Shown in pieces: positions 9,330-18,642 of a DNA stretch of 64,000 bases. Where the stretch lies: positions 1 through 64,000 of the forward strand of contig RDYN01000022.1 of the NCBI GenBank assembly GCA_004293365.1, in the 5' to 3' direction. Numbering within the stretch: position 1 is the stretch's first letter; every line of letters starts with the position of its first letter. A model generated the notes under the pieces. That model made no database searches. It was given only the letters and a program-made list of their open reading frames with translations, and was not told the DNA's origin. Origin of the DNA: Oscillatoriales cyanobacterium (GTDB taxonomy: Bacteria > Cyanobacteriota > Cyanobacteriia > Cyanobacteriales > Microcoleaceae). The position numbers and the translations under genes are program-made.

Positions 9330-12300
9330 CTAACAATCAACAGACTCTCTTTCTATTTTCAAGGCCGTTTCGACTCTTTGGTACTCGGCCTCAACCTGCT
9401 TTAACAGCCCGGATTCGAGCCCAGATAAAGGCTTATTTGCCTCTGTCCCCATCCGCCCAATGATTTCGAGTTTCTCGCACAACTCAAACAAGCCAAAAGC
9501 ACCGAGGGTTCCGCTAATCGACTTCAAAGAGTGAGCATCCCGCCTCAAAGCCAGCGGATCGGCACTGCTCAGGGCCCTAGAGATGCCTCGCAGCAGTTCG
9601 GGGGCTGTTTTGAGGTAAAGGTCGATCGCCTCCTCCAAAGCTTCGACATCTCGCAGTCCCTCTATAATCTTGGCGCTCAGACAATCGCGGTTTTCTGAAA
9701 AAGCCCGATCGACCTTTGATGCACTCCACCCTACGACGGAGGACGAATTGGGAATTGTCACTTGTGGATTGCCCCCAACAGCCGCATTCGTTAGCGCAGC
9801 CCTCGAAGAGGATCGCACTTCTAACTCACTTGTTCCTCCTGTCTTTTCAATCTGCGAGCTCGCACAAAAAATTGGCTGCGGACAATCGAATTCGCCATTT
9901 GAGCCAGATTTACACGCGCTCAAAGCTCGCACCAACTCCTCAATGGCGATCGGCTTGCTCAAATAGTCGTCCATCCCCGCAGCCATGCACTCTTCGCGAT
10001 CGCCCTGCATCGCATTTGCCGTCATCGCCACAATCCAAGGCCTCGTCCATTTGAGATTTTGGATTTTGGATTGGGGATTGTTAGATTGCTCCTGAGTCAA
10101 TTCGGGATTTTCGATTTGGGATTTTGGATTGTTAGATTGCTCCTGAGTCAATTTTCCATTGTTAAATTCCTCGTCAGTTATGGAAACTTCTGATTCTTCC
10201 CTGCCATTTTCTAAGCTCAAAGCTGCTAAAAATCCCTCGCGGATGCGACGGGTAGCTTCCAAACCGTCCATTTCCGGCATTTGCACGTCCATCAGCACCA
10301 CATCGTAAGGCTGGCGGTGCAAAGCTTCGAGCACTTCGATACCGTTTCCTGCCACATCCGCCCGATACCCCATCCGCTGCAAAATTTGCAAAGCCACCTT
10401 CTGATTCACCAAATGATCGTCAGCCAACAGAATCCGCAGCGGTAAACTCTCGGCCAGCACTGGTATGCTTTGCAATAAAGGCCGGAGAAGAGTGCGCTGC
10501 ATTCTAATTTCAGTATTCTGTTTCCCAAAAATATTGATTAAAACATTGTAAAGTTGAGATTGTTTGATCGGCTTGTTCAAAAAAGCAGCAAAATCGACCT
10601 CAATCGCAGGGGTGTTAATTTCTTGTCTGCCGATCGAAGTTAGCATCACTAACGGCAACTTTTGGCAATCAGGATACTGGCGAATTTCGGCAGCTAAAGC
10701 CAACCCGTCCATTTGTGGCATTTGCATATCCAAAATTGCCAAGTCAAACACCTCTTTAGCCGCGATCCAATCTAAAGCCAAACGAGCTGAAGCTGAAGCC
10801 CTAGGAACCATTCCCCAAGACTGAGCTTGGAGAGTCAAAATTTGGCGGTTGGTTGCATTGTCATCGACAATTAAGACTCGCTTCCCAGTTAATTCTGGTT
10901 GAGTAGTGCTCAAATTAACTGGCAAGGAACTGTTGCAGCCACCAACGATCGTGCTGAAATAAAAAGTAGAGCCTGCGGATTTGGGATTTTGGTCGATCGG
11001 CTCGCTGCTGAGTAAAGATTTGCCAGAGCTATATTTTTCGGCAATTTCGCAAGATTCTTCACCTGCGATATCCAAAACTGGCACTTTAAAATCTCCCGGA
11101 GGATTGCCAGCCAGACAACCCATACTTTCCACCCACATCCTGCCGCCCATCATTTCGGCCAAACGCTTGCTAATTGCTAAGCCCAATCCGGTACCGCCGT
11201 ACTGCCTGCTCGTTGAAGAATCAACCTGGCTGAAAGATTTAAACAGCCGATCCATACGATCGCACGGAATGCCGATACCAGTATCTTTAACCGCAAATTG
11301 TATTTCGTATACTTTGTGAATTGCTCGCGGTTCCCCATTAATTGCTGGCGGTTCTTGAGCGTCGATCCTGGACACTGCAAGCTTTTTGGCAGTCACCGAA
11401 ACCACCACTTCCCCCCTTTCAGTAAATTTAACAGCATTGCTGAGCAAGTTGATTAAAATTTGCCTCAAGCGGGCGCTGTCACCGAGCGCCGTTGGTGGTA
11501 CGGAGCGATCGATCAAGTAACCCAATTCCAGTTTTTTTTGTGCCGCCTTGGCAGCTACCAAGTCGAGGGATTCCTCAATGCAAGTGCGGATGTCAAACGG
11601 ATGTTCCTCCAAGTCCAATTTGCCCGACTCAATTTTCGAGAAATCTAGAATATCGTTGATCAGCGTCAGCAAAGCATCGCCGCTGCTGCGGATAGTTTCT
11701 ACAAAATCGCGCTGTTCCCGACTTAAGCGGGTATCCAGCAGCAAACCCGTCATGCCGATGACTCCATTCATGGGAGTGCGAATTTCGTGGCTCATGGTGG
11801 CTAAAAATTCGCTTTTGGCTTTGGTAGCCGCCAGTGCTTCGTCGCGAGCTTTTGCCAAATCTACGCCTGTTTGCTGGCGATCGAGTTCGCTGCCCACCCA
11901 CTGAGCCATCAGTTTCACCAACTCTCTATCTACAACTCGGAACGGTTCTGTCAGAGGAGTCGGAGCAAAGAAGCATAGAGTGCCGTAAACTTCACCTGCC
12001 ACCGTGACGGCAGTGCCCATGTAAGCTTCGATGTTGAAGGCAGGATTGGGAGTATTGAAGCACAAACCCGAAAACCTCACCGACTCAAAGTACATCGGTT
12101 CTTTTGACATTGCTGTAGCCACGCAGAAGGTTGTTTCCAGATCGTAGATTTGTGATTTGACGATCGACTCATCGGGACATTCAACAGCAATTATTTGATA
12201 GTTGTCGCCTTGAATGCGCGACAAAATTCCCACGGAAAGGCCTAACTGCCGGCATCCCATTGCCAGCAGTTCTTGGAGGCGCAAATCAAAGCTATAAAGG

Positions 12301-13877
12301 CGGCCTTGGGGGTCTGTACGGGGAGCAGAAGTCACTTGGTACAAAGCTTTAATGGCAGCTTCGCTTTCTCGCAGTTCTTCTTCTGTTTGCTTGCGGACGC
12401 TAATGTCGCGGGAAACGCCGATAATTTCTTGCACTCCACCGGTTTCGGGATCGCGGATCGTGCGGCTGGTGGTTTCAAACCAAATGTATTTGCCGTCTTT
12501 GTGGCGGATGCGGTAGCTGACGGTGTAAGTAACTGGCAGCGCCAGGACTTTCGAGTGAGCTTTGGCGACGGTTTCTAAATCGTCGGGGTGAAAATAATCG
12601 TTGGGAAGGCGCCCAATCAGTTCCGAAGGTTCGTATCCCAGCAAAGCGTGGCTGGCGGGCGAGACGTAGATAAACACGCCTTTGGGGTCGTGTCTGGTAA
12701 TCATGTCGGTTGAGTTTTCGGCGATCAACCGATAGCGGTATTCGCTCTCCTTGCGTTCGACTTGAGAATTGCCCAATGCTTCTAACATTTGGTTGATGGT
12801 GTCGGCCAAGCTGGCGAGTTCATCGCCTCCTGGAATTATTTGAACGCGCAAATCTGGATCGCCGTTGGCTGCGATGTTGCTGACGCTAGTGCTCAAGTGG
12901 GCCAATCTCGCCAAGACTAAATTTTCTAGCAACAGCATGGCGATCGCGCTAAATATTAAACCTACTGCCAATATCGAGAAAGTAAAGAGTTCTAGGGTAG
13001 CCTGACCTTGGCGAGAGATTACTCGGTCTACTTCTACCCGCAGCAGCAGCGCTAGCTTGCCCCGGATGTCCCGAATCAGGGCGTATCCTGCTACTACGCT
13101 GTCGCTGAGCGGCTCGACTAAAATTTCTACTGATTTGAGGTTAGAAATTTTGAGTTTGAGATTGTCCAAATCCTGCCTGGAGCGAGCCAGCGCCTTAGCG
13201 CCCTGCCCGGAGTAGTTCGTGGCTCCGACTTTAAAATCTAAACTCGGCAATCTAAAATCCACCGACAGGTGAGTCAGTTCTGCAAGCAAACCGATTTCGG
13301 TGTTGTCCAGGTAGCGTGCCAGGATCAGCGTCCCCCGCGGCGGGCCTTGGGCGTTGCTGTTGACGATCGGCTTTGAGGCTATCAGCAGCGTAGCTTCTGG
13401 CAGGGTGACGACGCCTGTTTTGGCGGGGTACCCCTGGTCAGAACTTGTCTGGGACTTGAGCAGCGCCTCGGTCAAGTGCTGTTGCAAGCTTGCCGGAATT
13501 GGGATTTCGGTTTGGGATTTCAGGTCAAAACCTTTGCTGAAGATGGTCTTACCGTTGGAGTCCAGCAGCACCAATAAGTTTAATCTCAAGTAAACAAACG
13601 TGGAATCGACGAAATTTGACTTGACAAATTCCTGGTTCCGTGTATCGACAAAAGAGTACGTATCATCCCACTCGGCGTAATCTTGGGCGCTGGTGTCTAA
13701 ATTCGACAAGTCGTCATCTAAGGCGTCCAAAGCCCGCGCGACATCCTGGCGGACGTACTGTGCCTCCAGGTTGTTAAAATCGTGCAGCAAAATGGTTGAT
13801 GCAGTGGCATAGAGAACCACAATCAGGCCGATCAGAGCTGCACCGATGATTAATAGTGTTTTTTTTCGGAGTTGCAT
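9330..13877 (-). CDS. CHASE4-HAMP-PAS-GAF hybrid histidine kinase with two receivers and Hpt
   Basis: 1515 residues from ATG 13877. Order: TM1 (~8-30); periplasmic CHASE4-like sensor (~35-285, DYAEWDDTYSFVDTRN); TM2 (~297-320); HAMP (~321-370); PAS (~380-495, ending GVSRDISVRK); GAF (~510-665); HisKA with phospho-His (FLATMSHEIRTPMNGVIG, His near 697); HATPase (NLLSNAVKF, GTGLGLAISKRL); REC1 (VLIVDDNATNRQ, AILDMQMPQMDG); REC2 (ILLADDHLVNQK, VLMDVQMPEMDG); C-terminal Hpt (DAHSLKSISGTLG). This is a complete phosphorelay in one chain, so the last step is probably to a separate response regulator. The ligand is unknown. REC2 contains a repeat-derived insertion of about 40 residues between its Asp and Lys motifs. 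Confidence 0.95.
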   Translation of the reverse strand: MQLRKKTLLIIGAALIGLIVVLYATASTILLHDFNNLEAQYVRQDVARALDALDDDLSNLDTSAQDYAEWDDTYSFVDTRNQEFVKSNFVDSTFVYLRLNLLVLLDSNGKTIFSKGFDLKSQTEIPIPASLQQHLTEALLKSQTSSDQGYPAKTGVVTLPEATLLIASKPIVNSNAQGPPRGTLILARYLDNTEIGLLAELTHLSVDFRLPSLDFKVGATNYSGQGAKALARSRQDLDNLKLKISNLKSVEILVEPLSDSVVAGYALIRDIRGKLALLLRVEVDRVISRQGQATLELFTFSILAVGLIFSAIAMLLLENLVLARLAHLSTSVSNIAANGDPDLRVQIIPGGDELASLADTINQMLEALGNSQVERKESEYRYRLIAENSTDMITRHDPKGVFIYVSPASHALLGYEPSELIGRLPNDYFHPDDLETVAKAHSKVLALPVTYTVSYRIRHKDGKYIWFETTSRTIRDPETGGVQEIIGVSRDISVRKQTEEELRESEAAIKALYQVTSAPRTDPQGRLYSFDLRLQELLAMGCRQLGLSVGILSRIQGDNYQIIAVECPDESIVKSQIYDLETTFCVATAMSKEPMYFESVRFSGLCFNTPNPAFNIEAYMGTAVTVAGEVYGTLCFFAPTPLTEPFRVVDRELVKLMAQWVGSELDRQQTGVDLAKARDEALAATKAKSEFLATMSHEIRTPMNGVIGMTGLLLDTRLSREQRDFVETIRSSGDALLTLINDILDFSKIESGKLDLEEHPFDIRTCIEESLDLVAAKAAQKKLELGYLIDRSVPPTALGDSARLRQILINLLSNAVKFTERGEVVVSVTAKKLAVSRIDAQEPPAINGEPRAIHKVYEIQFAVKDTGIGIPCDRMDRLFKSFSQVDSSTSRQYGGTGLGLAISKRLAEMMGGRMWVESMGCLAGNPPGDFKVPVLDIAGEESCEIAEKYSSGKSLLSSEPIDQNPKSAGSTFYFSTIVGGCNSSLPVNLSTTQPELTGKRVLIVDDNATNRQILTLQAQSWGMVPRASASARLALDWIAAKEVFDLAILDMQMPQMDGLALAAEIRQYPDCQKLPLVMLTSIGRQEINTPAIEVDFAAFLNKPIKQSQLYNVLINIFGKQNTEIRMQRTLLRPLLQSIPVLAESLPLRILLADDHLVNQKVALQILQRMGYRADVAGNGIEVLEALHRQPYDVVLMDVQMPEMDGLEATRRIREGFLAALSLENGREESEVSITDEEFNNGKLTQEQSNNPKSQIENPELTQEQSNNPQSKIQNLKWTRPWIVAMTANAMQGDREECMAAGMDDYLSKPIAIEELVRALSACKSGSNGEFDCPQPIFCASSQIEKTGGTSELEVRSSSRAALTNAAVGGNPQVTIPNSSSVVGWSASKVDRAFSENRDCLSAKIIEGLRDVEALEEAIDLYLKTAPELLRGISRALSSADPLALRRDAHSLKSISGTLGAFGLFELCEKLEIIGRMGTEANKPLSGLESGLLKQVEAEYQRVETALKIERESVDC
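10051..10160 (+). repeat. Repeat translated in frame inside the REC2 domain
   Basis: Two near-identical ~55-bp units (GATTTTGGATTGTTAGATTG and CTCCTGAGTCAATT blocks) lie in tandem inside the hybrid kinase. They belong to the GATTTTAGATT-type low-complexity repeat also present between genes at 26080, 42300 and 61500. In the kinase frame they read as NPKSQIENPELTQEQSNN-like residues, inserted in the receiver between the beta4 and beta5 motifs, apparently without breaking the frame. Confidence 0.8.
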
Positions 13878-14273
13878 GGCGTCGCCCCCCTCACGGTGTT
13901 ACTAGGCAACTAGCCTGGGGAGGTGTGAGACGTAGGTGGTTTAGCATTGGCGATCGAGCCTGGCCTGCGTGTTTTGACTGTTGTGGGCTCATTTGCAAAA
14001 GCCCTCGGTATTTCCAAGGTATCGGGTATCTAGCCCCCCACAGTCAGTGTAGTATTTTCACATCTTTAGTTCCCTTCATTATGCACAACCGATCGCCTGC
14101 GAGTCATGAGCTAACCGCGATTTTCAAAAGAAACGGGCGATCGCGCCACGAAAAAACTTCGCGTTTGATACTCGCCCCGCCCTGGGCGGGGTGCCGGTGG
14201 CGGTTGACACAACAGGCGTGCTGGATTGAGAACCGCTTTTGATTCGCCCGATCGCAATTCTGTTTTGCTTTAC
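13878..14273. other. Upstream region of the hybrid kinase
   Basis: About 400 bases between the kinase start and the repeat cluster. It must hold the kinase promoter (minus strand), but no clear consensus is seen. Reading frames crossing it have no protein-like character. Confidence 0.5.
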
Positions 14274-14335
14274 GGTTCGATCGTTCGGAATGCAAGTCCT
14301 TCTTCTGGAGGACTTGCATTCCGAACGATCGAACC
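14274..14335. repeat. Hairpin repeat, variant stem
   Basis: Perfect 27-bp arms (GGTTCGATCGTTCGGAATGC... and complement) around the loop TCTTCTGG. The sequence before it (GCTTTACGGTTCG) and after it (AATAGTGAATCGAGGCGA) matches the flanks of the two standard copies at 14427 and 14517, but the stem sequence differs almost throughout while staying perfectly paired. Confidence 0.9.
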
Positions 14336-14426
14336 AGTTGTATAATAGTGAATCGAGGCGACACGAACTTACCAGAAACACCTCACCGCCCTTGAGAATC
14401 CTGATAACAATTTTGTTTTGCTTTAC

Positions 14427-14485
14427 GGTTCGTAGTGAGGACTTTAGTCCTTCCTAAATGCGGACTAAAGTCCTCACTACAAACC
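14427..14485. repeat. Hairpin repeat, standard stem
   Basis: Arms GGTTCGTAGTGAGGACTTTA... and its complement at 14427-14450 and 14462-14485 around a short loop; one mismatch (CTACAAACC). Followed by TGTTTTACAATGGTGAATCG, shared with the next copy. Confidence 0.9.
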
Positions 14486-14516
14486 TGTTTTACAATGGTG
14501 AATCGATTTGCTTTAC

Positions 14517-14575
14517 GGTTCGTAGTGAGGACTTTAGTCCTTCTTGAATGCGGACTAAAGTCCTCACTACGAACC
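14517..14575. repeat. Hairpin repeat, standard stem, tandem copy
   Basis: Arms at 14517-14540 and 14552-14575 are perfect complements. Same upstream GCTTTACGGTTCG and downstream TGTTTTACAATGGTGAATCG as the preceding copy, so the unit of duplication is ~90 bp, not just the hairpin. Confidence 0.9.
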
Positions 14576-14645
14576 TGTTTTACAATGGTGAATCGAGGCG
14601 AAATGCTCTTAAGCAGAAATACCTCACCGCTTTTAAGAAGGTCGA

Positions 14646-14690
14646 TAAAAATAGTGCCTGATGTGAGTTTCTACTAACATCAGGCACTAT
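14646..14690 (-). terminator. Rho-independent terminator of the seven-repeat membrane protein gene
   Basis: Perfect 14-bp arms ATAGTGCCTGATGT (14651-14664) and ACATCAGGCACTAT (14677-14690). On the minus strand the stem is followed by TTTTTAT. It lies 31 bp beyond the stop of the gene ending at 14722. Confidence 0.85.
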
Positions 14691-14721
14691 TAGAAATCCG
14701 AGCGCACAAATTGACTCTTGT

Positions 14722-17700
14722 TTATCGGATAACAGCTAAAGCACCAGCACCCGCAGCCGCAGCCGCCGAGGTAAGAGCCGTGAAAAACAGCCACCAAGAG
14801 GCAACTTCCGCTGCTTTCCGAGTTTCTTCAGCTTGTTTTTCAGCTTGCAATCTGATGTTTTCGAGGCGAAGCTGCGCTTCTTGCTGCAAGCGTTCTGCTC
14901 TTTGCAAGACGCTGTTGCGGCTTCTTTCGATTTGGTCGATCAAACGGTTCGCATCTGCTTCAGAAATGTCCTCGCGCGAACTAATTAAAGCCACTAAAGT
15001 ATCGCGGTTGAAATGACCGAGGCGATCGCGCAAAGCATCAAATCCGGCTTGCGGATCGTCAAATAACTTCCGCACGTCCCGCGTAATGCCTTCGTAATTG
15101 AGTTCCGGGCGATCGAGCGAATTGAGGTAATCGCGAATTTTTCCGAGAATCCCGTCAATTACCGACTGAATGCCCTCCTGAATTTTCTGAATTTGCAGTG
15201 CGAATTGGTCGCGCACCGACAAAATTTGATCGACAATGCGATTGGCTTCTGCTTCCGAAATATCCGGCCGCTGAGACAGCAGAGAAACCACTGTAGATCG
15301 ATCGATATGCGACAGCCGCTCGCCCAAACTGTAAGCGCCGACTTTTGGGTCGTGCAGCAGCAGTTGCAAGTCGCGCTTGATGGCTTCGGGATTTAATTCT
15401 TCCTTGCCCGTATTCCGCAAATAATCCTCTAAAATGCTCTGAAAATCCTGGACTTGTGTTTGCACCCGATGAGCCAAACGGCGCGGCGCTTTCACGATCG
15501 ATCCCAGAGTATCCTGCACTTGGTCGATAATTTGATTGACTTGTTCCTCGGTCAAATCTTCTCTCTGAGAAAGCAGTTTTACCAAAGTATCGCGATCGAC
15601 CTGAGATAGCCTTCCGCGCAGCGCTAAAGCCCCTTCCTTGGGATTTTCCATCAATTTAGTCAAATCCCGCTTAATCCCTTCAGGATTGAGTTCTTCCTTG
15701 CCTGTCTTGCGGAGGTAATCTGCCAGGGCGGTAGTAGTTTGGTCGTACTGATCCTTGGCTTTTTCAGCCAACTTTTGCGGTGCTTCCAGCGCGCTGTGCC
15801 AAGTTTCTTCGGCGCTGTCTAGAAGCTGGTTTACTTGGTCTTCGCTGAGGTCTTTCCGCTGAGATAGCAATTTTACCAAAGTTTCGCGATCGAACTTAGA
15901 AGCTCTCGCTCTCAGCGCCCACATTCCCGCCTCCGGGTTGTCCAGCAGCGTTTTGAAATCGCGCTTGATGCCTTCGGGATTGAGTTCTTCTTTGCCCGTA
16001 GACTTCAAGTATTCTTGTACTTTTTGCCACTGATTGTCCAGTCGGACTTGTGCAGCTTCTTGCAGACCTTGAGAATCTGCTAAAACTACATCTCGCGTCC
16101 GTTCCAACTCTTTAACAATCTGTTCGACTTCTTGGAAACCGAAGCCTTCGCGGCCTCTGAGGATTTGCACGAAACTGTCGCGGGTGTAAGGAGCAAGCCG
16201 ATCGCGCAACTGTTCGTAATTCGCATCAGAATCCTCTAAAATTTTCTTAAAATCGCTCCCGATACCTGCTGCTGTCAGTTCTGCTTTCGGCGTCAGCTTC
16301 AAATAAGTTTCCACGCGCCACTGCAAATCGCGAGCTTTTTCTTGCTCCTCAGCAAAAAGCACAGTTTGTAAAACTCGCTGTCTGATTCCTTCTAATTCCT
16401 GGGAAATTTCTTTAATTTTGTCTTGGGTAAAAACGCCTCGACTTGCCAGGATTTCCGCAAACTTGGACTGATTGAGTTTTTCTAATTCGCGGCGTACAGT
16501 TCCCGGATCGGCGGTTGGATCGTAGAGCACGTCACGAAATCCGCGCTCGATCGCGGTAGGGTTCATCTGCCACGAATAAGTGTTGAGCAAGTAGTTTTCT
16601 ACGTCGGCGCGAATTGGGCTGTAAGTTTCGGGTTCGCCTTTGACTTGAGCGGTGATTTTATCAGCTTGCTGGCTAACTTTGTCTTTAGCTGTTTTGAGCT
16701 GACCGATTACTTTTTCCACATCTAAGTCTGAAATATCCGTGCGGCCCAAAACTATTCCCATTAAAGCATTGACTGCCATTGTCGTTGCTTGGGACATCAT
16801 TGTGGGGTTTTGTCCGGAATTTTGAGGGCCCAGATTGCCGAGAACTTTTTCTACCCTACTTGTCAGCGTATCTGAGAGCAAATCTCCCGATTTTGCTGAT
16901 TTGAGATAATCTATCAATTGGGCGATGCCGTCAGATTTCTGGTCTTGTTTTCCTACTTGTTTCCAAGCATCTTGGAGTTGGTCTACAATCCGGTTGACAT
17001 CGCGTTTTGACCAGGACGATCGCGAACTGACTAAATCTACGAGAGTTTGGCGATCGAGATTCGGCAAATTTTCGCCCGCAATGGTTTTGAGTTGCGGATC
17101 GTTGAGCAACTTTTCAAACTCGCCGCGCATCGCTTTGATGTCTAATTCCGGCGGTTTGAGGCTTTGGATGTAGTCTTCGACGTTTTCCCGCAAGCTTGTG
17201 GGGTCGATCGCGCTACCGAGTTCGTGGCCCACCGCTGCTGCTGCTGCTTTGGCTGTGGCGACTACTTGATTGCTAGCTGCTTTGGCGCCGAGGGCTGCGG
17301 CTGCGGTGCCGAAAATAGCTTGAACGCCTGATGTGGCGGTGTTAACGACGGAACCGATCAGGGAACCGACGGTGGTGGAGCTCACCCAGACGAGGAGTGA
17401 GAAATAGGCCGCCCACACGACTAAACCGACGATCGCACCTAAACTGGGACTGCTAATCAAGCTGAGCTTAACTGCTAGCAAGCAAGCGAAGAATAGGGCG
17501 ATAGTGACGGTGATTAGAGTCCAAGTACCGACTTTGCGGCCGATGTGGCGCACGGGGGGGCTGTTGCTATCCGAGTGGTGTCCGTCGTCGTGGGATTGTC
17601 CGATGTAGGAAAGGCCCGCGGCTACTGATAAATTTGTTAGCAAGAGTTGGAAAGCGCAGGCGAGCACGACTCCAGCTATCAGGGCGATAAAAAATTGCGG

Positions 17701-17826
17701 CCCGGAATACAGGAGTGCTGCATCTTCTACTCTGCTTGTTGTTGTTGTTGTCTGTTCTACAGGCACTTGGGCCAGCCAGAACCCGATGTTATACAGTTGT
17801 GGATTTATTGGCAAATTTTGATACAT
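14722..17826 (-). CDS. Membrane protein with seven ~90-residue helical repeats, 1034 aa
   Basis: Starts at ATG 17826. Hydrophobic segments near residues 45-70, 100-125 and 130-155 form an N-terminal membrane domain. A final hydrophobic segment (WWLFFTALTSAAAAAGAGAL) sits at the C-terminus. Between them lie about seven copies of a unit of the form xYLxxTGKEELNPEGIKRD, then a (L/D)NPxxG turn, RLSxxDRDTLVKLLSQR and DLTEEQVNQIIDQ. Copies 4-6 are most alike and copies 1-3 more divergent. The unit is all-helical and strongly charged. The layout suggests a membrane-tethered scaffold. I recognise it only as a conserved cyanobacterial hypothetical. It has its own terminator and looks monocistronic. 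Confidence 0.8.
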   Translation of the reverse strand: MYQNLPINPQLYNIGFWLAQVPVEQTTTTTSRVEDAALLYSGPQFFIALIAGVVLACAFQLLLTNLSVAAGLSYIGQSHDDGHHSDSNSPPVRHIGRKVGTWTLITVTIALFFACLLAVKLSLISSPSLGAIVGLVVWAAYFSLLVWVSSTTVGSLIGSVVNTATSGVQAIFGTAAAALGAKAASNQVVATAKAAAAAVGHELGSAIDPTSLRENVEDYIQSLKPPELDIKAMRGEFEKLLNDPQLKTIAGENLPNLDRQTLVDLVSSRSSWSKRDVNRIVDQLQDAWKQVGKQDQKSDGIAQLIDYLKSAKSGDLLSDTLTSRVEKVLGNLGPQNSGQNPTMMSQATTMAVNALMGIVLGRTDISDLDVEKVIGQLKTAKDKVSQQADKITAQVKGEPETYSPIRADVENYLLNTYSWQMNPTAIERGFRDVLYDPTADPGTVRRELEKLNQSKFAEILASRGVFTQDKIKEISQELEGIRQRVLQTVLFAEEQEKARDLQWRVETYLKLTPKAELTAAGIGSDFKKILEDSDANYEQLRDRLAPYTRDSFVQILRGREGFGFQEVEQIVKELERTRDVVLADSQGLQEAAQVRLDNQWQKVQEYLKSTGKEELNPEGIKRDFKTLLDNPEAGMWALRARASKFDRETLVKLLSQRKDLSEDQVNQLLDSAEETWHSALEAPQKLAEKAKDQYDQTTTALADYLRKTGKEELNPEGIKRDLTKLMENPKEGALALRGRLSQVDRDTLVKLLSQREDLTEEQVNQIIDQVQDTLGSIVKAPRRLAHRVQTQVQDFQSILEDYLRNTGKEELNPEAIKRDLQLLLHDPKVGAYSLGERLSHIDRSTVVSLLSQRPDISEAEANRIVDQILSVRDQFALQIQKIQEGIQSVIDGILGKIRDYLNSLDRPELNYEGITRDVRKLFDDPQAGFDALRDRLGHFNRDTLVALISSREDISEADANRLIDQIERSRNSVLQRAERLQQEAQLRLENIRLQAEKQAEETRKAAEVASWWLFFTALTSAAAAAGAGALAVIR

Positions 17827-18106
17827 AGTATATTCCTCGTTAAAGGGTGGGTGCGCGCGATCGGCTAATGTATAGTTTTAGTCTCGTACCCCTAAAGGCA
17901 AGCATCGCCTTATTGACGAGCTAAAACATCCCCCTACAGTCGGAAGTGTATAGATATGTCTGCGGCCTGCTGTTGATTGAGGGATAATTGTGCTAAGTGA
18001 AACGATAACGCCACGCCCGCCTGACACTTAGGTCAAAACTTGTGCGATAAGTGGTGTTTTTTGATTAATTGCACTTAGATATGGGCGGCGCAGCGATCGG
18101 GGATTG
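17827..18106. other. Upstream region of the membrane repeat protein
   Basis: Contains the minus-strand promoter of the 1034-residue protein gene. An imperfect dyad around AGGCAAGCATCGCCT (17896-17910) is visible. No gene recognised. Confidence 0.4.
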
Positions 18107-18265
18107 ATGCAGGTTATCGAATTTGCTGCTATCGATGCAGAAGGGTTGGAAAGTTTGGTGGAGTCCGGTTTCGGCGATCGGGCAGATGGTAATCTCGAAG
18201 TCGGTAAGGGCATCAAGAAAAGTTGGGTGAGTTTGATGATTGAGGTGTCGCTATGCGATAATTAG
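18107..18265 (+). CDS. Possible small protein or gene remnant, 52 aa
   Basis: ATG 18107 to TAG 18263-18265 reads MQVIEFAAIDAEGLESLVES, then a Gly/Asp-rich stretch and KKSWVSLMIEVSL. Composition is protein-like and the frame continues open upstream (YGRRSDRG before the ATG), which would fit the C-terminal piece of a lost gene. There is no strong ribosome binding site and I recognise no family. Confidence 0.25.
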   Translation: MQVIEFAAIDAEGLESLVESGFGDRADGNLEVGKGIKKSWVSLMIEVSLCDN

Positions 18266-18339
18266 TAAATAAGTGGGTGTTTGCTTGCGTTCCCTCAACC
18301 CAACTCAGAAAATCGACAATCACAGTAAGAGGTAAGATA

Positions 18340-18642
18340 ATGGATTCAGAAAAAGAAGAACAAAAACAAACTGTCACAGAACTCATCAAATCTGGTGAAT
18401 TAAACAGTATCTATTTCAACGAGTTTGGTATAGGAGTTTCTAAACATGATATTTTCATATTATTAAGACGCAATGGAAAAGAAGAAGCGATACTCAATGC
18501 TTCTCACATTACAGCCAAATCTTTTGTGGATTCTCTCGGTGAAGCTTTGAGAAAATTTGAAGCTAAAACAAATCAAACAATACCTATTTCAGATGAAATT
18601 GAAATATTAATGGAGGCGCCAGATGAAACCAACGATCGGTAA
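18340..18642 (+). CDS. DUF3467-like small protein, first gene of an AT-rich cassette
   Basis: Start chosen at ATG 18340, preceded by AAGAGGTAAG. 100 residues. The central part (YFNEFGIGVSKHDIFILLRR, then HITAKSFVDSLGEALRKFE) resembles the DUF3467 pattern: a short beta-rich start with an aspartate, a hydrophobic pair of strands, then a helix ending in (Y/F)E. The match is by memory and weak. It overlaps the next gene by 20 bp, so translation is probably coupled. Base composition is clearly more AT-rich than the surroundings, and HIP1 sites are absent from the cassette, suggesting horizontal arrival. Confidence 0.7.
   Translation: MDSEKEEQKQTVTELIKSGELNSIYFNEFGIGVSKHDIFILLRRNGKEEAILNASHITAKSFVDSLGEALRKFEAKTNQTIPISDEIEILMEAPDETNDR

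Noticed and set aside
14427-14575. CRISPR array
   Set aside because: The repeated units are palindromic hairpins with short loops and variable spacing, not direct repeats with unique spacers; no cas genes are nearby.
14104-14677. Five short frames in the repeat cluster
   Set aside because: They read through hairpin repeats and give RTLVL-type repeats only.
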